64,000 nt of DNA from assembly GCF_004331155.1 (NCBI RefSeq), contig NZ_SJNZ01000001.1, positions 1 through 64,000 of the forward strand, in the 5' to 3' direction. The position numbers and the translations under genes are program-made. Positions 26,485-34,865 of the stretch are shown here, in pieces; position 1 is the first letter of the stretch; each line of letters opens with the position of its first letter. The stretch comes from Acinetobacter terrestris (GTDB lineage: Bacteria > Pseudomonadota > Gammaproteobacteria > Pseudomonadales > Moraxellaceae). The notes below the pieces were generated by a model. That model did no database searches and was not told the DNA's origin. It worked only from the letters and a program-made list of their open reading frames with translations.

Positions 26485-27405
26485 TTAAGGTGTAATGCGC
26501 TGTTCAACTCTTAATATGCGTCCTTTTAAATGCTGCGCTAAAAGAAATAAAATTGAGCTCAAAATTGCAGATAAAATAAGCATGGCAATAATAAAGATAT
26601 TCACCACATCGCTCATTTGTTTAGCTTGATCTACTTGCTTCGAGACACTTGCCGCCATCGGGGTTAAGGTTTTTCCATAAAGTTGATGCTGCATGGTCCA
26701 CAATTGTTCAGGCTTGAAGCCATATTCAATAAATTGAGGATCTGTTTTTTCCGCTTTAACCAAAGCCAGAACCTGAGGAATAGCGGCATCTTTATCGACA
26801 GGCTTATGCAACAGCGCAGCTTGTGCAAGTAAATAAGCCTTCACTGGCTCATCCAAATTGCTCTGCTGTAAGTCTTGGGCCAATTCACTTTGCTGAATAT
26901 TTTTATCGTATTGAATCGCTTCGCTATAGGCATTATTTTCATCATCATTTAAATCGTATTGTAGAAAGGTTAAGCCTGACCACAACACAATAAAGGCCAC
27001 CAGCCAGCCGACAAATTTCAAAATAAAAGACTGAAAACGCGTATAGAAGAAGCGTATTTTCTTTAAAAAATGAATGACAAAAAATGCCCCGATAAAAGAA
27101 ACAAACAGCTTTAGAATCAGCCAGCCAAACCACGACAACAGATTGGTAAAATAATCGGTGTGCTGGCCGAGTTCAGCAAGGTTTGCATCCACACTCATCG
27201 GCATATGCAATTGCTTTAATTCGGTGGTAACGCCAAAAAAACTATAGACAAAATCATGTTGTAAAAATAATGCCACCACAGAAGCTAGGAAAACGGTACT
27301 GCTGGTGATACAAAATAAAGTCAGATTACGTTGGCGCTTTTTCAGCGCCACAACACCAGATTCAATCTGTTGCGGATTCACAGCATATTCATCTAAGGGA
27401 GGCAA
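26485..27405 (-). CDS. Four-TM membrane protein of the TelA operon
   Basis: This 306-residue protein of no family I recognise has hydrophobic segments at about residues 28-48, 88-112, 127-147 and 270-292. A soluble stretch of about 120 residues lies between the third and fourth segments, rich in Asp, Gln and Leu (KNIQQSELAQDLQQSNLDEPVKAYLLAQAALL). It is the last of three co-directional genes, 42 bases after telA, and ends in a hairpin. Its role is inferred only from context: it could anchor the two soluble coiled-coil TelA-type proteins at the inner membrane. Confidence 0.65.
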   Translation of the reverse strand: MPPLDEYAVNPQQIESGVVALKKRQRNLTLFCITSSTVFLASVVALFLQHDFVYSFFGVTTELKQLHMPMSVDANLAELGQHTDYFTNLLSWFGWLILKLFVSFIGAFFVIHFLKKIRFFYTRFQSFILKFVGWLVAFIVLWSGLTFLQYDLNDDENNAYSEAIQYDKNIQQSELAQDLQQSNLDEPVKAYLLAQAALLHKPVDKDAAIPQVLALVKAEKTDPQFIEYGFKPEQLWTMQHQLYGKTLTPMAASVSKQVDQAKQMSDVVNIFIIAMLILSAILSSILFLLAQHLKGRILRVEQRITP

Positions 27406-27447
27406 ACGGTTTCTCCTGAAGTGCAGGCAATGAACTTAAGCGTATTC

Positions 27448-28581
27448 TTAAGATTTATTCATTCCACTGGTACTTGATTCTATAACCAAATGATTCAAAT
27501 TTTCCTGCAAGGCACGTAAACGCGTCGTAGCTTCAGCACGTTTTTGCATGCCTTCTTTTTGCACCTGAATCACATCATTAACAGTTTTAATGAGGGTGTT
27601 TTGCACATGTTCAAGCGTTTCAATATCAATCACTGAACGTTGATTGGCTTTAGCGGTATCCACCGAGTTTTGATGCAACAAGTCTGCATTACGGCGTAAC
27701 AGGTCATTGGTCGCATCATCAATGCTATTGGCCAGTTGCACACTGTTTTTCTGTTCATTTAGGGAAATGGCCAAACTGATCTGGTTTTTCCAGGCCGGTA
27801 AAGTGATGTTTTTAATGGCATAAAATTTATCCACCAACATCAAATTATTGGACTGAATAATCCGAATCATCGGCAAGGTTTGCATCGCCGATTGCTGCAA
27901 GACCTGCAAATCGCTGACCCGCTTTTCCAGATTGTTGGCCAGATGATTCAGGTCATAAACCTTTTGCACCGATGCCTGATCTTGCGTTTGATTGCTTAAA
28001 GCTGCGATTTCCTGTTGGATTTCATGTTCTTTCAATTTTCCGGCAGCAATATAAATCCCCAGTTGTTTATATTCATCCTGCACACCATGGAACATTTTAT
28101 CCAGGGTATCAACGCGAGTTTTCAGCCCCGATTGTGACGTTTCAATTTCTTTGACCAGAACATCAATCTGTTCTTTAGTGCTATTAAAATGCTGATCAAA
28201 GTTCTGCTTGGCACCTTTCATTTTACTGATCAAGCCACCAAAGAAACCCGAACTTTTTTTCTTGTTTAAAATGCTGCTGGTATTCAACTGCTGAGCAACT
28301 TGCACCACCTGATTTAACTTTTGACCTGTGGCGTCCAGATCTTTATTTTGCACAAGATTTAACAACTCATCGGTATAGGTTGATGTCTTTGTCGCAATAT
28401 TTTTACCATATTCAGCCACGGCGTTATGGCTCATTGCGGCCAATTCCTTACGTGCATTCATTACTTCATTAAAGTCTGAATCCTGCAAACCAATTTCTTG
28501 CAAGTTCAGTTGCTGAAATTTTTGCTGAACCACATCGGTGCTTATTTCGGTCGGTAAATCTTTATGTTCAAAATCGCTCAT
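27448..28581 (-). CDS. telA: TelA/KlaA-family toxic anion resistance protein
   Basis: This 377-residue protein is mostly alpha-helical and belongs to the TelA (toxic anion resistance) family. Family features are the N-terminal acidic region, a KKKSSGFFGGLISKMKGA segment, long coiled coils, and the conserved C-terminal block RIIQSNNLMLVDKFY followed by NITLPAWKNQISLAI. The founding member KlaA/TelA of plasmid RK2 contributes to tellurite resistance, while chromosomal homologues are poorly understood and sometimes linked to envelope stress. It is the middle gene of the operon, 19 bases behind a shorter TelA-like gene. Whether this copy affects tellurite is unknown. Confidence 0.85.
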   Translation of the reverse strand: MSDFEHKDLPTEISTDVVQQKFQQLNLQEIGLQDSDFNEVMNARKELAAMSHNAVAEYGKNIATKTSTYTDELLNLVQNKDLDATGQKLNQVVQVAQQLNTSSILNKKKSSGFFGGLISKMKGAKQNFDQHFNSTKEQIDVLVKEIETSQSGLKTRVDTLDKMFHGVQDEYKQLGIYIAAGKLKEHEIQQEIAALSNQTQDQASVQKVYDLNHLANNLEKRVSDLQVLQQSAMQTLPMIRIIQSNNLMLVDKFYAIKNITLPAWKNQISLAISLNEQKNSVQLANSIDDATNDLLRRNADLLHQNSVDTAKANQRSVIDIETLEHVQNTLIKTVNDVIQVQKEGMQKRAEATTRLRALQENLNHLVIESSTSGMNKS

Positions 28582-28600
28582 ATCTCACCTAATATCATTA

Positions 28601-29389
28601 TTAATCTGTTGGTTTCTGTAGTGATTTTCTTAAAGTTTTAATCAGATTCTCTCGGCTATTATCCAGCTTTTCCAATTCAATTGTCGAATTGCTTTGATTG
28701 CTTTGTTTAACATGATATTGCCATGCGGGAATCAAAACCTGCTGCGCCTCTTTAAACCGATCCAGCAAGCTAAAAGAAAGTTGCTGAGATAACTGCATTT
28801 GTGTAATTGCAATATCATTACTGGCTTGCAAAGTTTGCAATGTATTAATTTTTTTAGATAATCTTTCTGCGAAATTGTCTAGTGGATGCTGATTCTTGAC
28901 AAATTTTGGATATTCCACCAAGAACTCCTGCGCAGCCCGAATGTACTTTGCCATTTGCTCACGGTGTCCAAGCAACTGCTGAAAACGTGCCTGCGACTTC
29001 TGAATCTCGATTTGCAATTTTTGACTTAAATGATTAGCACGATTGAGCAATTGATCCAGATTTTTATAATATTCGACCTGCCCCGACCCATATTCCAAAT
29101 CAATACCCAGCCACTTTTGCAAGGCATTAAACTTGCGTGCTTTCAAATATTTTTTTGAATCTGCCAAGGATTGAATCAACTGTTCAATCGTCGAACTGAG
29201 TTGCTGGGTGAGATGTGGATCTATCCCGTTAAGTAATACCGACTGAGCTTGAATAAGTTGATCCGCATAATGATTCAGACGATATTGATCATTCAGCAAA
29301 GGCACTAAATCATTACGCTGAATGGAGAGAAGTTCAGCCCGATTCACCTCAATTTCAGCCAAAGGAACAAGAACATCTATCTGTGACAT
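28601..29389 (-). CDS. Short divergent TelA-like protein
   Basis: This 262-residue helical protein has no strong family match by eye, but it aligns with its neighbour TelA near the C-terminus. IAITQMQLSQQLSFSLLDRFKEA, then VLIPAWQYHVKQ, parallels the TelA block with LVDKFY and LPAWKNQ at nearly the same spacing. The upstream part is predicted coiled coil, rich in Gln, Leu and Asn. It lacks the TelA N-terminal acidic and GFFGG regions. It is the first gene of the three-gene operon. A diverged duplicate or partner of TelA, perhaps forming a heteromer, is inferred. Confidence 0.62.
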   Translation of the reverse strand: MSQIDVLVPLAEIEVNRAELLSIQRNDLVPLLNDQYRLNHYADQLIQAQSVLLNGIDPHLTQQLSSTIEQLIQSLADSKKYLKARKFNALQKWLGIDLEYGSGQVEYYKNLDQLLNRANHLSQKLQIEIQKSQARFQQLLGHREQMAKYIRAAQEFLVEYPKFVKNQHPLDNFAERLSKKINTLQTLQASNDIAITQMQLSQQLSFSLLDRFKEAQQVLIPAWQYHVKQSNQSNSTIELEKLDNSRENLIKTLRKSLQKPTD

Positions 29390-29876
29390 AATATTAGAAA
29401 CTCAATAAAATCATTTTTATACTACGGCTTTTATAGAAAATATCATGTAGTGTTTTGCAATTTCCAGCGCATATTTATATTAAATTGGATAAAGATTTAA
29501 ACAAATTTTTAACCTCATGCAATTTTAGCAAAAATCCAGTTTATAGAAATAAGTTACTTCTTTTGGACAATGTCATCCATTACTTTTAAAACTTATATTC
29601 CAGTAAGTCAGTCCATTTTTCAAATAAAGAATCAATACTAGGTAAATAACAATCCGTCGGAAAAATAATTTACCCGATTCGAGCAATACTTTGATTATTA
29701 AAATCTTCTTAAAATTATAACTTCATTCATATCTTCATCAGCGCCTTTTTATCGGATTACTACAGATTTGACCGGTGAATTCTTTATTCTATTATTCTGC
29801 TAATACAGGAGTATTGGCCAATAATGAAAATTTGAATAAAAAATGACTTTCATGGAACTGAACTGGAAAAAATGAG
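29390..29876. other. Intergenic region, nothing recognised
   Basis: These 487 AT-rich bases separate the TelA operon from the divergent beta-propeller gene. They must hold both promoters. I find no convincing operator, RNA or short gene. A minus-strand reading frame near 29792-29989 overlaps the beta-propeller start and is considered noise. Confidence 0.4.
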
Positions 29877-31127
29877 ATGAAAAACAAAAAATTATTTTTT
29901 AAATGGACTTCGAATGTTTTGCTTGCATCTACCGCATTCACATCACTTTGTATAAATGCAGCTACAGCAACGATGCCTGTTCCACCCAATAGTCAGCAAG
30001 TTTTTTTTGTTGGCAATAACTGGGATGGAACAGTGACCGTCATTCGTCCATCGGGTGATTTTGGCAAGATCGGTGTAATTAACATGATTCCTGATCGCAA
30101 AGAGCGTTTGAAGGAAATCCACCTCAATCCAATTAAACTGATTGCCTATACTTATATTCAGGCCACCGCTGGAGAAGGTAACGATCAATTGGTCGATGAC
30201 ATGTACTCAACTCCAGACGGCAAGTCAGTGGTTGCATCTCGCCCAAGTTTTGCAGATGTAGTGTCTATCAATATTGCTACGGGCCAGATCAACTGGCGCA
30301 CTCCTGTTGAAGGTTTCCGTGCAGATCATATGGCCGTTTCTCCAGATGGTCAGCGCTTAGCTGTCTCGGCTTCCTCGGGTAACATTGTTCATGTTCTGGA
30401 TATCAATACAGGTAAGGAATTAGGACGCTTTGCCACTGGCGACAAACCGCATGAAAACATTTTCTTTAGTGGCGGCTCAAAAATTTTGAACTCAGCCATT
30501 GGAAATGTAGAAACCTCCATGGATGCATCATGGCAAGATTTCACCAAGGGTAAACGCTTCATTACCATTGCCGATGCCAATACGTTTAAAGTGATCAAGA
30601 AAATTGATTTCCGTCCTGCATTAGATGCATTCGGTCGTAAGGATTTATCCAATGCTGTGCGTCCCATCGTATTTAGTAAAGATGAAAGTAAAATTTATGC
30701 ACAGGTTTCGTTTTTTAATGGCTTGGTGGAATATGACTTAAATCAGGATAAAGTCACTCGTATTGGTCAATTACCGGGTAGCTCTACCATTCCTTCTAAC
30801 CGGACAAAATATGTAAATGACTCACGTCACCATGGATTATCCATTAGTGCAGATGGCGAGAAATTATGTGTGGCAGGTACCATGGATGACTATGCGACTA
30901 TTGTCGACCGCTCTACCTTGAAAGCTGCCAAGCTGATTCCTGCAGGCAAGCCATACTGGGCAACACAGAGTGCTGATGGAAAAAGCTGTGTGATTTCAGA
31001 GAGTGAGACTGATGTCGTTACTGTCATTGATTTTGCTACAGGTGAAAAGGTATTGAGTGTTCCAGTGGGTAATCATCCACAGCGTGTTCGTATCGGTTAT
31101 GCACCGGCTGGCTGGTCGACCAAATAA
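29877..31127 (+). CDS. Secreted YncE-like beta-propeller protein
   Basis: This 416-residue protein has a Sec signal peptide (basic n-region MKNKKLFFKW, hydrophobic core, cleavage near INAATA). Repeated blades carry the YVTN/YncE pattern of a Pro-Asp-Gly turn and a Val-Asp strand: YSTPDGKSVVAS, AVSPDGQRLAVSASSGNIVHVLDI, SISADGEKLCVAG and TVIDFATGEKV. A seven-bladed periplasmic propeller is predicted. E. coli YncE, a relative, is an iron-regulated periplasmic protein that binds DNA in vitro, but the function here is open. Three Cys occur, one of them in the signal peptide. It has its own terminator and is not obviously in an operon. Confidence 0.78.
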   Translation: MKNKKLFFKWTSNVLLASTAFTSLCINAATATMPVPPNSQQVFFVGNNWDGTVTVIRPSGDFGKIGVINMIPDRKERLKEIHLNPIKLIAYTYIQATAGEGNDQLVDDMYSTPDGKSVVASRPSFADVVSINIATGQINWRTPVEGFRADHMAVSPDGQRLAVSASSGNIVHVLDINTGKELGRFATGDKPHENIFFSGGSKILNSAIGNVETSMDASWQDFTKGKRFITIADANTFKVIKKIDFRPALDAFGRKDLSNAVRPIVFSKDESKIYAQVSFFNGLVEYDLNQDKVTRIGQLPGSSTIPSNRTKYVNDSRHHGLSISADGEKLCVAGTMDDYATIVDRSTLKAAKLIPAGKPYWATQSADGKSCVISESETDVVTVIDFATGEKVLSVPVGNHPQRVRIGYAPAGWSTK

Positions 31128-31160
31128 TAAACAGTTAATAAGTGAATAATGGATGAATTG

Positions 31161-31193
31161 AACAGACCTGATTTTAGATTGGGTCTGCTTTTA
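31161..31193 (+). terminator. Terminator of the beta-propeller gene
   Basis: CAGACC (31163-31168) pairs with GGTCTG (31182-31187) around a 13-base loop, followed by CTTTTA. The short stem makes this a moderate call. Confidence 0.55.
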
Positions 31194-31221
31194 ATTTAAA
31201 TGCAAGAGCAGGATTTCTGGC

Positions 31222-31692
31222 ATGAATAGCACCCTACGACTTGGTCTTATCATTGGATCTATTGTGACCTTGTTACTTATCATTGTGGTTTATATATTTA
31301 AACCCCTCTCTACAACGCCACCAAATACAGTACAACCACAAGAAAAACCGATTCCAACTGAAATTATATTAGAAAAAAAATTGGTACTTAGCGCACTGGT
31401 TCAAGCAAATACAGTGACAGTATCAAATCAGGCAGAATTGATTCAACAACGTGACCGACTTTATCAAGATTTTGAAGAAATCAGCAATTCATTGAGTGTA
31501 GGACAGCAACCTGATTTTCGTCAGGTAAGTGATTTATTAGACAAGCAAAAACAGCTTGTAAAAACAGGTGTGCTTTCAGCAAACGATGCAATTTCATATT
31601 GCCAATTTTTAAGACAAATTTTGCCGGCTATGGATCATCAAATTAATCAACATATTCTACAACTAGAGCAACTTAAGCGTGCGACTTCATAA
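31222..31692 (+). CDS. Small membrane-anchored protein, unknown family
   Basis: This 156-residue protein has one N-terminal hydrophobic helix at about residues 7-26. A Pro/Gln-rich linker and a helical domain with Gln- and Leu-rich heptads follow. One Cys occurs in AISYCQFLRQ. The domain probably faces the periplasm, anchored by the helix. A GCAAGAGCAGGA stretch precedes the ATG and provides a usable ribosome binding site. I do not recognise a family. It lies between the beta-propeller gene and the convergent tRNA gene, and no functional partner is evident. Confidence 0.62.
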   Translation: MNSTLRLGLIIGSIVTLLLIIVVYIFKPLSTTPPNTVQPQEKPIPTEIILEKKLVLSALVQANTVTVSNQAELIQQRDRLYQDFEEISNSLSVGQQPDFRQVSDLLDKQKQLVKTGVLSANDAISYCQFLRQILPAMDHQINQHILQLEQLKRATS

Positions 31693-31767
31693 ATTCAATT
31701 ACGAATATCCCGTAGGATTTAATTTAGCATTCTAGATTTTTTAATTAAAAACCAGCTTAGGGACAAT

Positions 31768-31803
31768 AAAAAAGGACTTTAAGCTTTTTTGCTTAAAGTC
31801 CTT
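31768..31803 (-). terminator. Terminator of tRNA-Val
   Basis: AAGGACTTTAAGC (31772-31784) pairs perfectly with 31791-31803 around six T. On the minus strand a T-run follows the stem. It lies 22 bases behind the tRNA 3' end. Confidence 0.88.
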
Positions 31804-31824
31804 ATGCCTAATGGCATTGAATCT

Positions 31825-31901
31825 TGGTAGGTATAAGCAGACTCGAACTGCTGACCTCTACGATGTCAACGTAGCGCTCTAACCAACTGAGCTATACACC
31901 T
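31825..31901 (-). tRNA. tRNA-Val (anticodon GAC)
   Basis: This is a 77-base cloverleaf on the minus strand. The acceptor stem AGGTGTA pairs with TATACCT, including one G-T pair. D-arm GCTC...GAGC, anticodon stem CTACG/CGTAG with loop TTGACAT, and T-arm GCAGTTCGAGTCTGC are all intact. Discriminator A73 and an encoded CCA end follow. The loop places GAC at positions 34-36, reading valine GUC/GUU codons, and A35, C36 and A73 are the usual valine identity elements. The A1-U72 end pair is less common than G1-C72. Confidence 0.96.
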
Positions 31902-31932
31902 AAGTGCTGTGAATCATATTCATTTTTATTTT

Positions 31933-33945
31933 TTAAGACAAGGACTTTCTATTATTTTTTAAAGCATATGTACAAGTTTTAAGCATTGCTTTAAATTGCT
32001 TCATTTGTTGGCCAGTTATCGCTACAGAAAATCGCTGCTGCTGATAATATTCTGCTGTCTGGATAAATATCTTTTGTTCATCCTCTTTAACCCCTTCGGC
32101 TAAACGATGCATCCAGCTAAAGAAAGTTTCAGCAGGCTGCTTACGTAATGGCTTCGCTAGTTGCTTAGAGAACTGTTGAACTGCACGCTCATATGCCGAA
32201 CCGTGCTGTTTATTACGATAATAAATCCAGACAAAATAAGAAATCATCACCAATAAAATGCTTGAGAATAATATCAGGATACTGGCATAAGCCGTTTTCA
32301 AACCTAATTTCGCCAACCAGCTTTGCTGCTTTTCAGCATCATATCCAACAACTTTGCTTTGCCACTGATAGCTCGCATAGTCACTCCAGATTCGCATATT
32401 TTTCATCATTGAAAATTGACGATACTTCCACTTCTGCTCTTTACTTCCCAAAATAGTTCGATCATTTTCAATATAATTTTGCATTCCCGCATCTATGCGT
32501 TGTGGAGCAATGATTGCGGTTGGGTCAATCCGTTGCCATTTTCCATTTAATTGCACTTCTGTCCACGCATGGGCATCCAGTTGACGCACTTCCCAACTTG
32601 CCCGGTCCAGTGCAAGTTGTCCGCCTTGATAACCGATGACCACACGTGCAGGAATCCCCGCGTATCGCATCAGCATGGCAAAACTCGAAGCATAATGCTC
32701 ACAAAACCCCTGCCGAGATTGAAACAAGAATTCATCGATACGGTTTTCACCCAGTAAGCCCGGTGTTAAGGTATATACAAAATCATTGTTCTTATACCAC
32801 TGCAAAATATTACGCACATACTGGTCTGGTAATCGTCCACTTTTCTGAAACATTTCCAAAGCGAATTGACGTGATTTTTCATCGATTTGAGTATTGCTTT
32901 GAGTATTGCTTTTTTCCAGTAAATTGGGTGTAGATAAGCCCTGTCCTTGCAGTTGTGCATCGCCTAGCCAATGTAGCGTAATAGGCTGATTTCGTGTGAT
33001 GGAGCGGATCGGGCTAATGCTCCAATCCTGCTTTAATTGGTATTGAGGGTTTTTGGGGATGGACTTTTCTAGTCCCATGATCCACATCACACTTGAATCT
33101 GCAGCCAGGTATTGATAATCAAAACCCTGTTCTGCTTTTATCGAAATCCTATGATTCAAGACAGGTTGTTGATTGACAAAACTACTGGTCCAGGTTCTGC
33201 CATCATATTGATCCAGAACCATTGCCCGCCAATATAGCTCATTGCGGGAAGGCAGTTTATTCATATTGCCAATAATGCGAAAAGCCAAACTGCTAGATTG
33301 CGAAAGTTCTGCAATATCCCCAGGTGACATGCTGTCACTCATCCCCGTGACACTTTTTTGTTCTGGAATTGGAATATGCCAAAGTGGCGGTAAGCGCGGA
33401 AAAAAGATAAACAGCAAGATAAAAAAAGGCAAAGCCAAAATCAGAAATTTACCTACATGCTTGGCATCTGTTTTTAATGCCGATGATTGATTCTGAGCCT
33501 GTTTAAATTCACTGGTCTGTAAACGATAAAGCCCGATCAGGCAACTAAATAAGCATAGTAAAATCACAATCGCCATCCAGATGGATTGGCTATATAAAAA
33601 TGAACTCGCCCCAACAAACAAGGCAAAATTAAACAAGATAATGACATCTCGTTTATTCTTGGTTTCCAAAGCCTTGGCAAATAAAAAAGTGGATAAGACC
33701 GCAACGCCCGCTTCTATCCCGATAAAACTCTGATATCTAAAATAGATCGCCATTAGGGCCAGAATTGCCAAGGCAAAGATCCAGATTTTGGATACTGTTT
33801 TTGTTTCATCTTTAAAGCTGACAAATAAACAGAGGAGAATCAGAGCAAAAATTGCGCTTAACAGAACAGGATTAAACATTACTTGTGCAAGCAGTAATAA
33901 CAGCAAGGTCATTAAAATCGAGGTTCTAACATCAGCATGCATCAT
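31933..33945 (-). CDS. tgpA: TgpA-type membrane transglutaminase-like protein
   Basis: This 670-residue inner-membrane protein has about six N-terminal transmembrane helices (DUF3488 region) and a periplasmic transglutaminase-like domain. It ends with one further helix near residue 555 and a cytoplasmic tail. The catalytic triad is visible: Cys in RQGFCEHYASSF, His in LDAHAWTEV and Asp in RIDPTAI. The architecture matches Pseudomonas TgpA, reported as essential in that species. It is the third gene of a moxR-DUF58-tgpA operon, beginning two bases after the DUF58 stop. The substrate is unknown, and a cell-envelope role is likely. Confidence 0.87.
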   Translation of the reverse strand: MMHADVRTSILMTLLLLLLAQVMFNPVLLSAIFALILLCLFVSFKDETKTVSKIWIFALAILALMAIYFRYQSFIGIEAGVAVLSTFLFAKALETKNKRDVIILFNFALFVGASSFLYSQSIWMAIVILLCLFSCLIGLYRLQTSEFKQAQNQSSALKTDAKHVGKFLILALPFFILLFIFFPRLPPLWHIPIPEQKSVTGMSDSMSPGDIAELSQSSSLAFRIIGNMNKLPSRNELYWRAMVLDQYDGRTWTSSFVNQQPVLNHRISIKAEQGFDYQYLAADSSVMWIMGLEKSIPKNPQYQLKQDWSISPIRSITRNQPITLHWLGDAQLQGQGLSTPNLLEKSNTQSNTQIDEKSRQFALEMFQKSGRLPDQYVRNILQWYKNNDFVYTLTPGLLGENRIDEFLFQSRQGFCEHYASSFAMLMRYAGIPARVVIGYQGGQLALDRASWEVRQLDAHAWTEVQLNGKWQRIDPTAIIAPQRIDAGMQNYIENDRTILGSKEQKWKYRQFSMMKNMRIWSDYASYQWQSKVVGYDAEKQQSWLAKLGLKTAYASILILFSSILLVMISYFVWIYYRNKQHGSAYERAVQQFSKQLAKPLRKQPAETFFSWMHRLAEGVKEDEQKIFIQTAEYYQQQRFSVAITGQQMKQFKAMLKTCTYALKNNRKSLS

Positions 33946-33947
33946 AA

Positions 33948-34853
33948 TTAAGCCTGCGCCAGAAGTTTTTTTGCCTGAAGCAACTGGTTTGCACCCGCGC
34001 CTACAGCTAATTCAGCTTGAGGTAAAAATACCGCATAGCTATATTGCAATTGCTCACATTGCTCAATCAGCCCCATCATTAAGCTCAGTTTCTCTTCATG
34101 CTCGGTACTTGGCATGTTTGCATAATGGATTTCCATACTCGGTTGATCATTATGCTGCTCAAAGACTTTGATATATAAACCTTGTCCACGCGCAGCCTGC
34201 TTCCATGATACGGCGTGTAAGCTATCACCTAACTTAAAATTACGCAGTTCACGAAACTCATCCATATCGGGTTCAAAACTGTGCTGATACTGTTTATTTT
34301 CCGCATTGTAAAATGCAGCTTTGGGCGCAACCCATGAATATTGCGTCAAATAAAAATAAGTCCAGGCACGAACCAGTCCAAAGGGATATACCGCATAAAT
34401 CTGTACAGTCGGATAATGGAACTTGCCGCGTTTCTCGGCAAAAAAAGACAAGGTGATTTTTTGCTTGAGTTCAGCAATCGAGACTTTTTCTAAATGCTGA
34501 TCGGTCTTAATCCATAAATAACGCGATTGCTTGTAGGGCTGCTGAAAATGTAATTGCAAATCAAGATGATTCCCCACTTGCCCAATTTCATTTACTGAAA
34601 TTTCAATGCTAAGCTCATGTAACTGTTTGAAAGTGACATAAAAACTGATACATAAAATTGCACTGATCAGAAAGCAAAAACCCAAAATCAGGTTGTTGGC
34701 ATAATTGATTCCGGCAATAAACGTAATCAAGATCAATACCAGATACAGATAGCCCTGCTGATAGATAAAAATCAGAATATCTTTTTGCGAAAGCTGTTTG
34801 ATTTTTTCAAATTGAAAGCGTTTCGCTAACCATTTTTGCCAAGGCTTGCCCAA
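33948..34853 (-). CDS. DUF58 domain protein
   Basis: This 301-residue protein has two hydrophobic segments near the N-terminus (about residues 32-50 and 55-75) and a DUF58 domain with the hallmark DEFRELRNFKLGDSLHAVSWKQAARG. The C-terminal half has the outline of a von Willebrand A-like fold (MEIHYANMP, LSLMMGLIEQ). DUF58 proteins are encoded next to MoxR ATPases and often with TgpA, as here. They are thought to work as chaperone or metal-insertion modules, although targets are rarely known. It lies 12 bases behind moxR and two bases before tgpA. Confidence 0.86.
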   Translation of the reverse strand: MGKPWQKWLAKRFQFEKIKQLSQKDILIFIYQQGYLYLVLILITFIAGINYANNLILGFCFLISAILCISFYVTFKQLHELSIEISVNEIGQVGNHLDLQLHFQQPYKQSRYLWIKTDQHLEKVSIAELKQKITLSFFAEKRGKFHYPTVQIYAVYPFGLVRAWTYFYLTQYSWVAPKAAFYNAENKQYQHSFEPDMDEFRELRNFKLGDSLHAVSWKQAARGQGLYIKVFEQHNDQPSMEIHYANMPSTEHEEKLSLMMGLIEQCEQLQYSYAVFLPQAELAVGAGANQLLQAKKLLAQA

Positions 34854-34865
34854 TTTGATCTTCCT

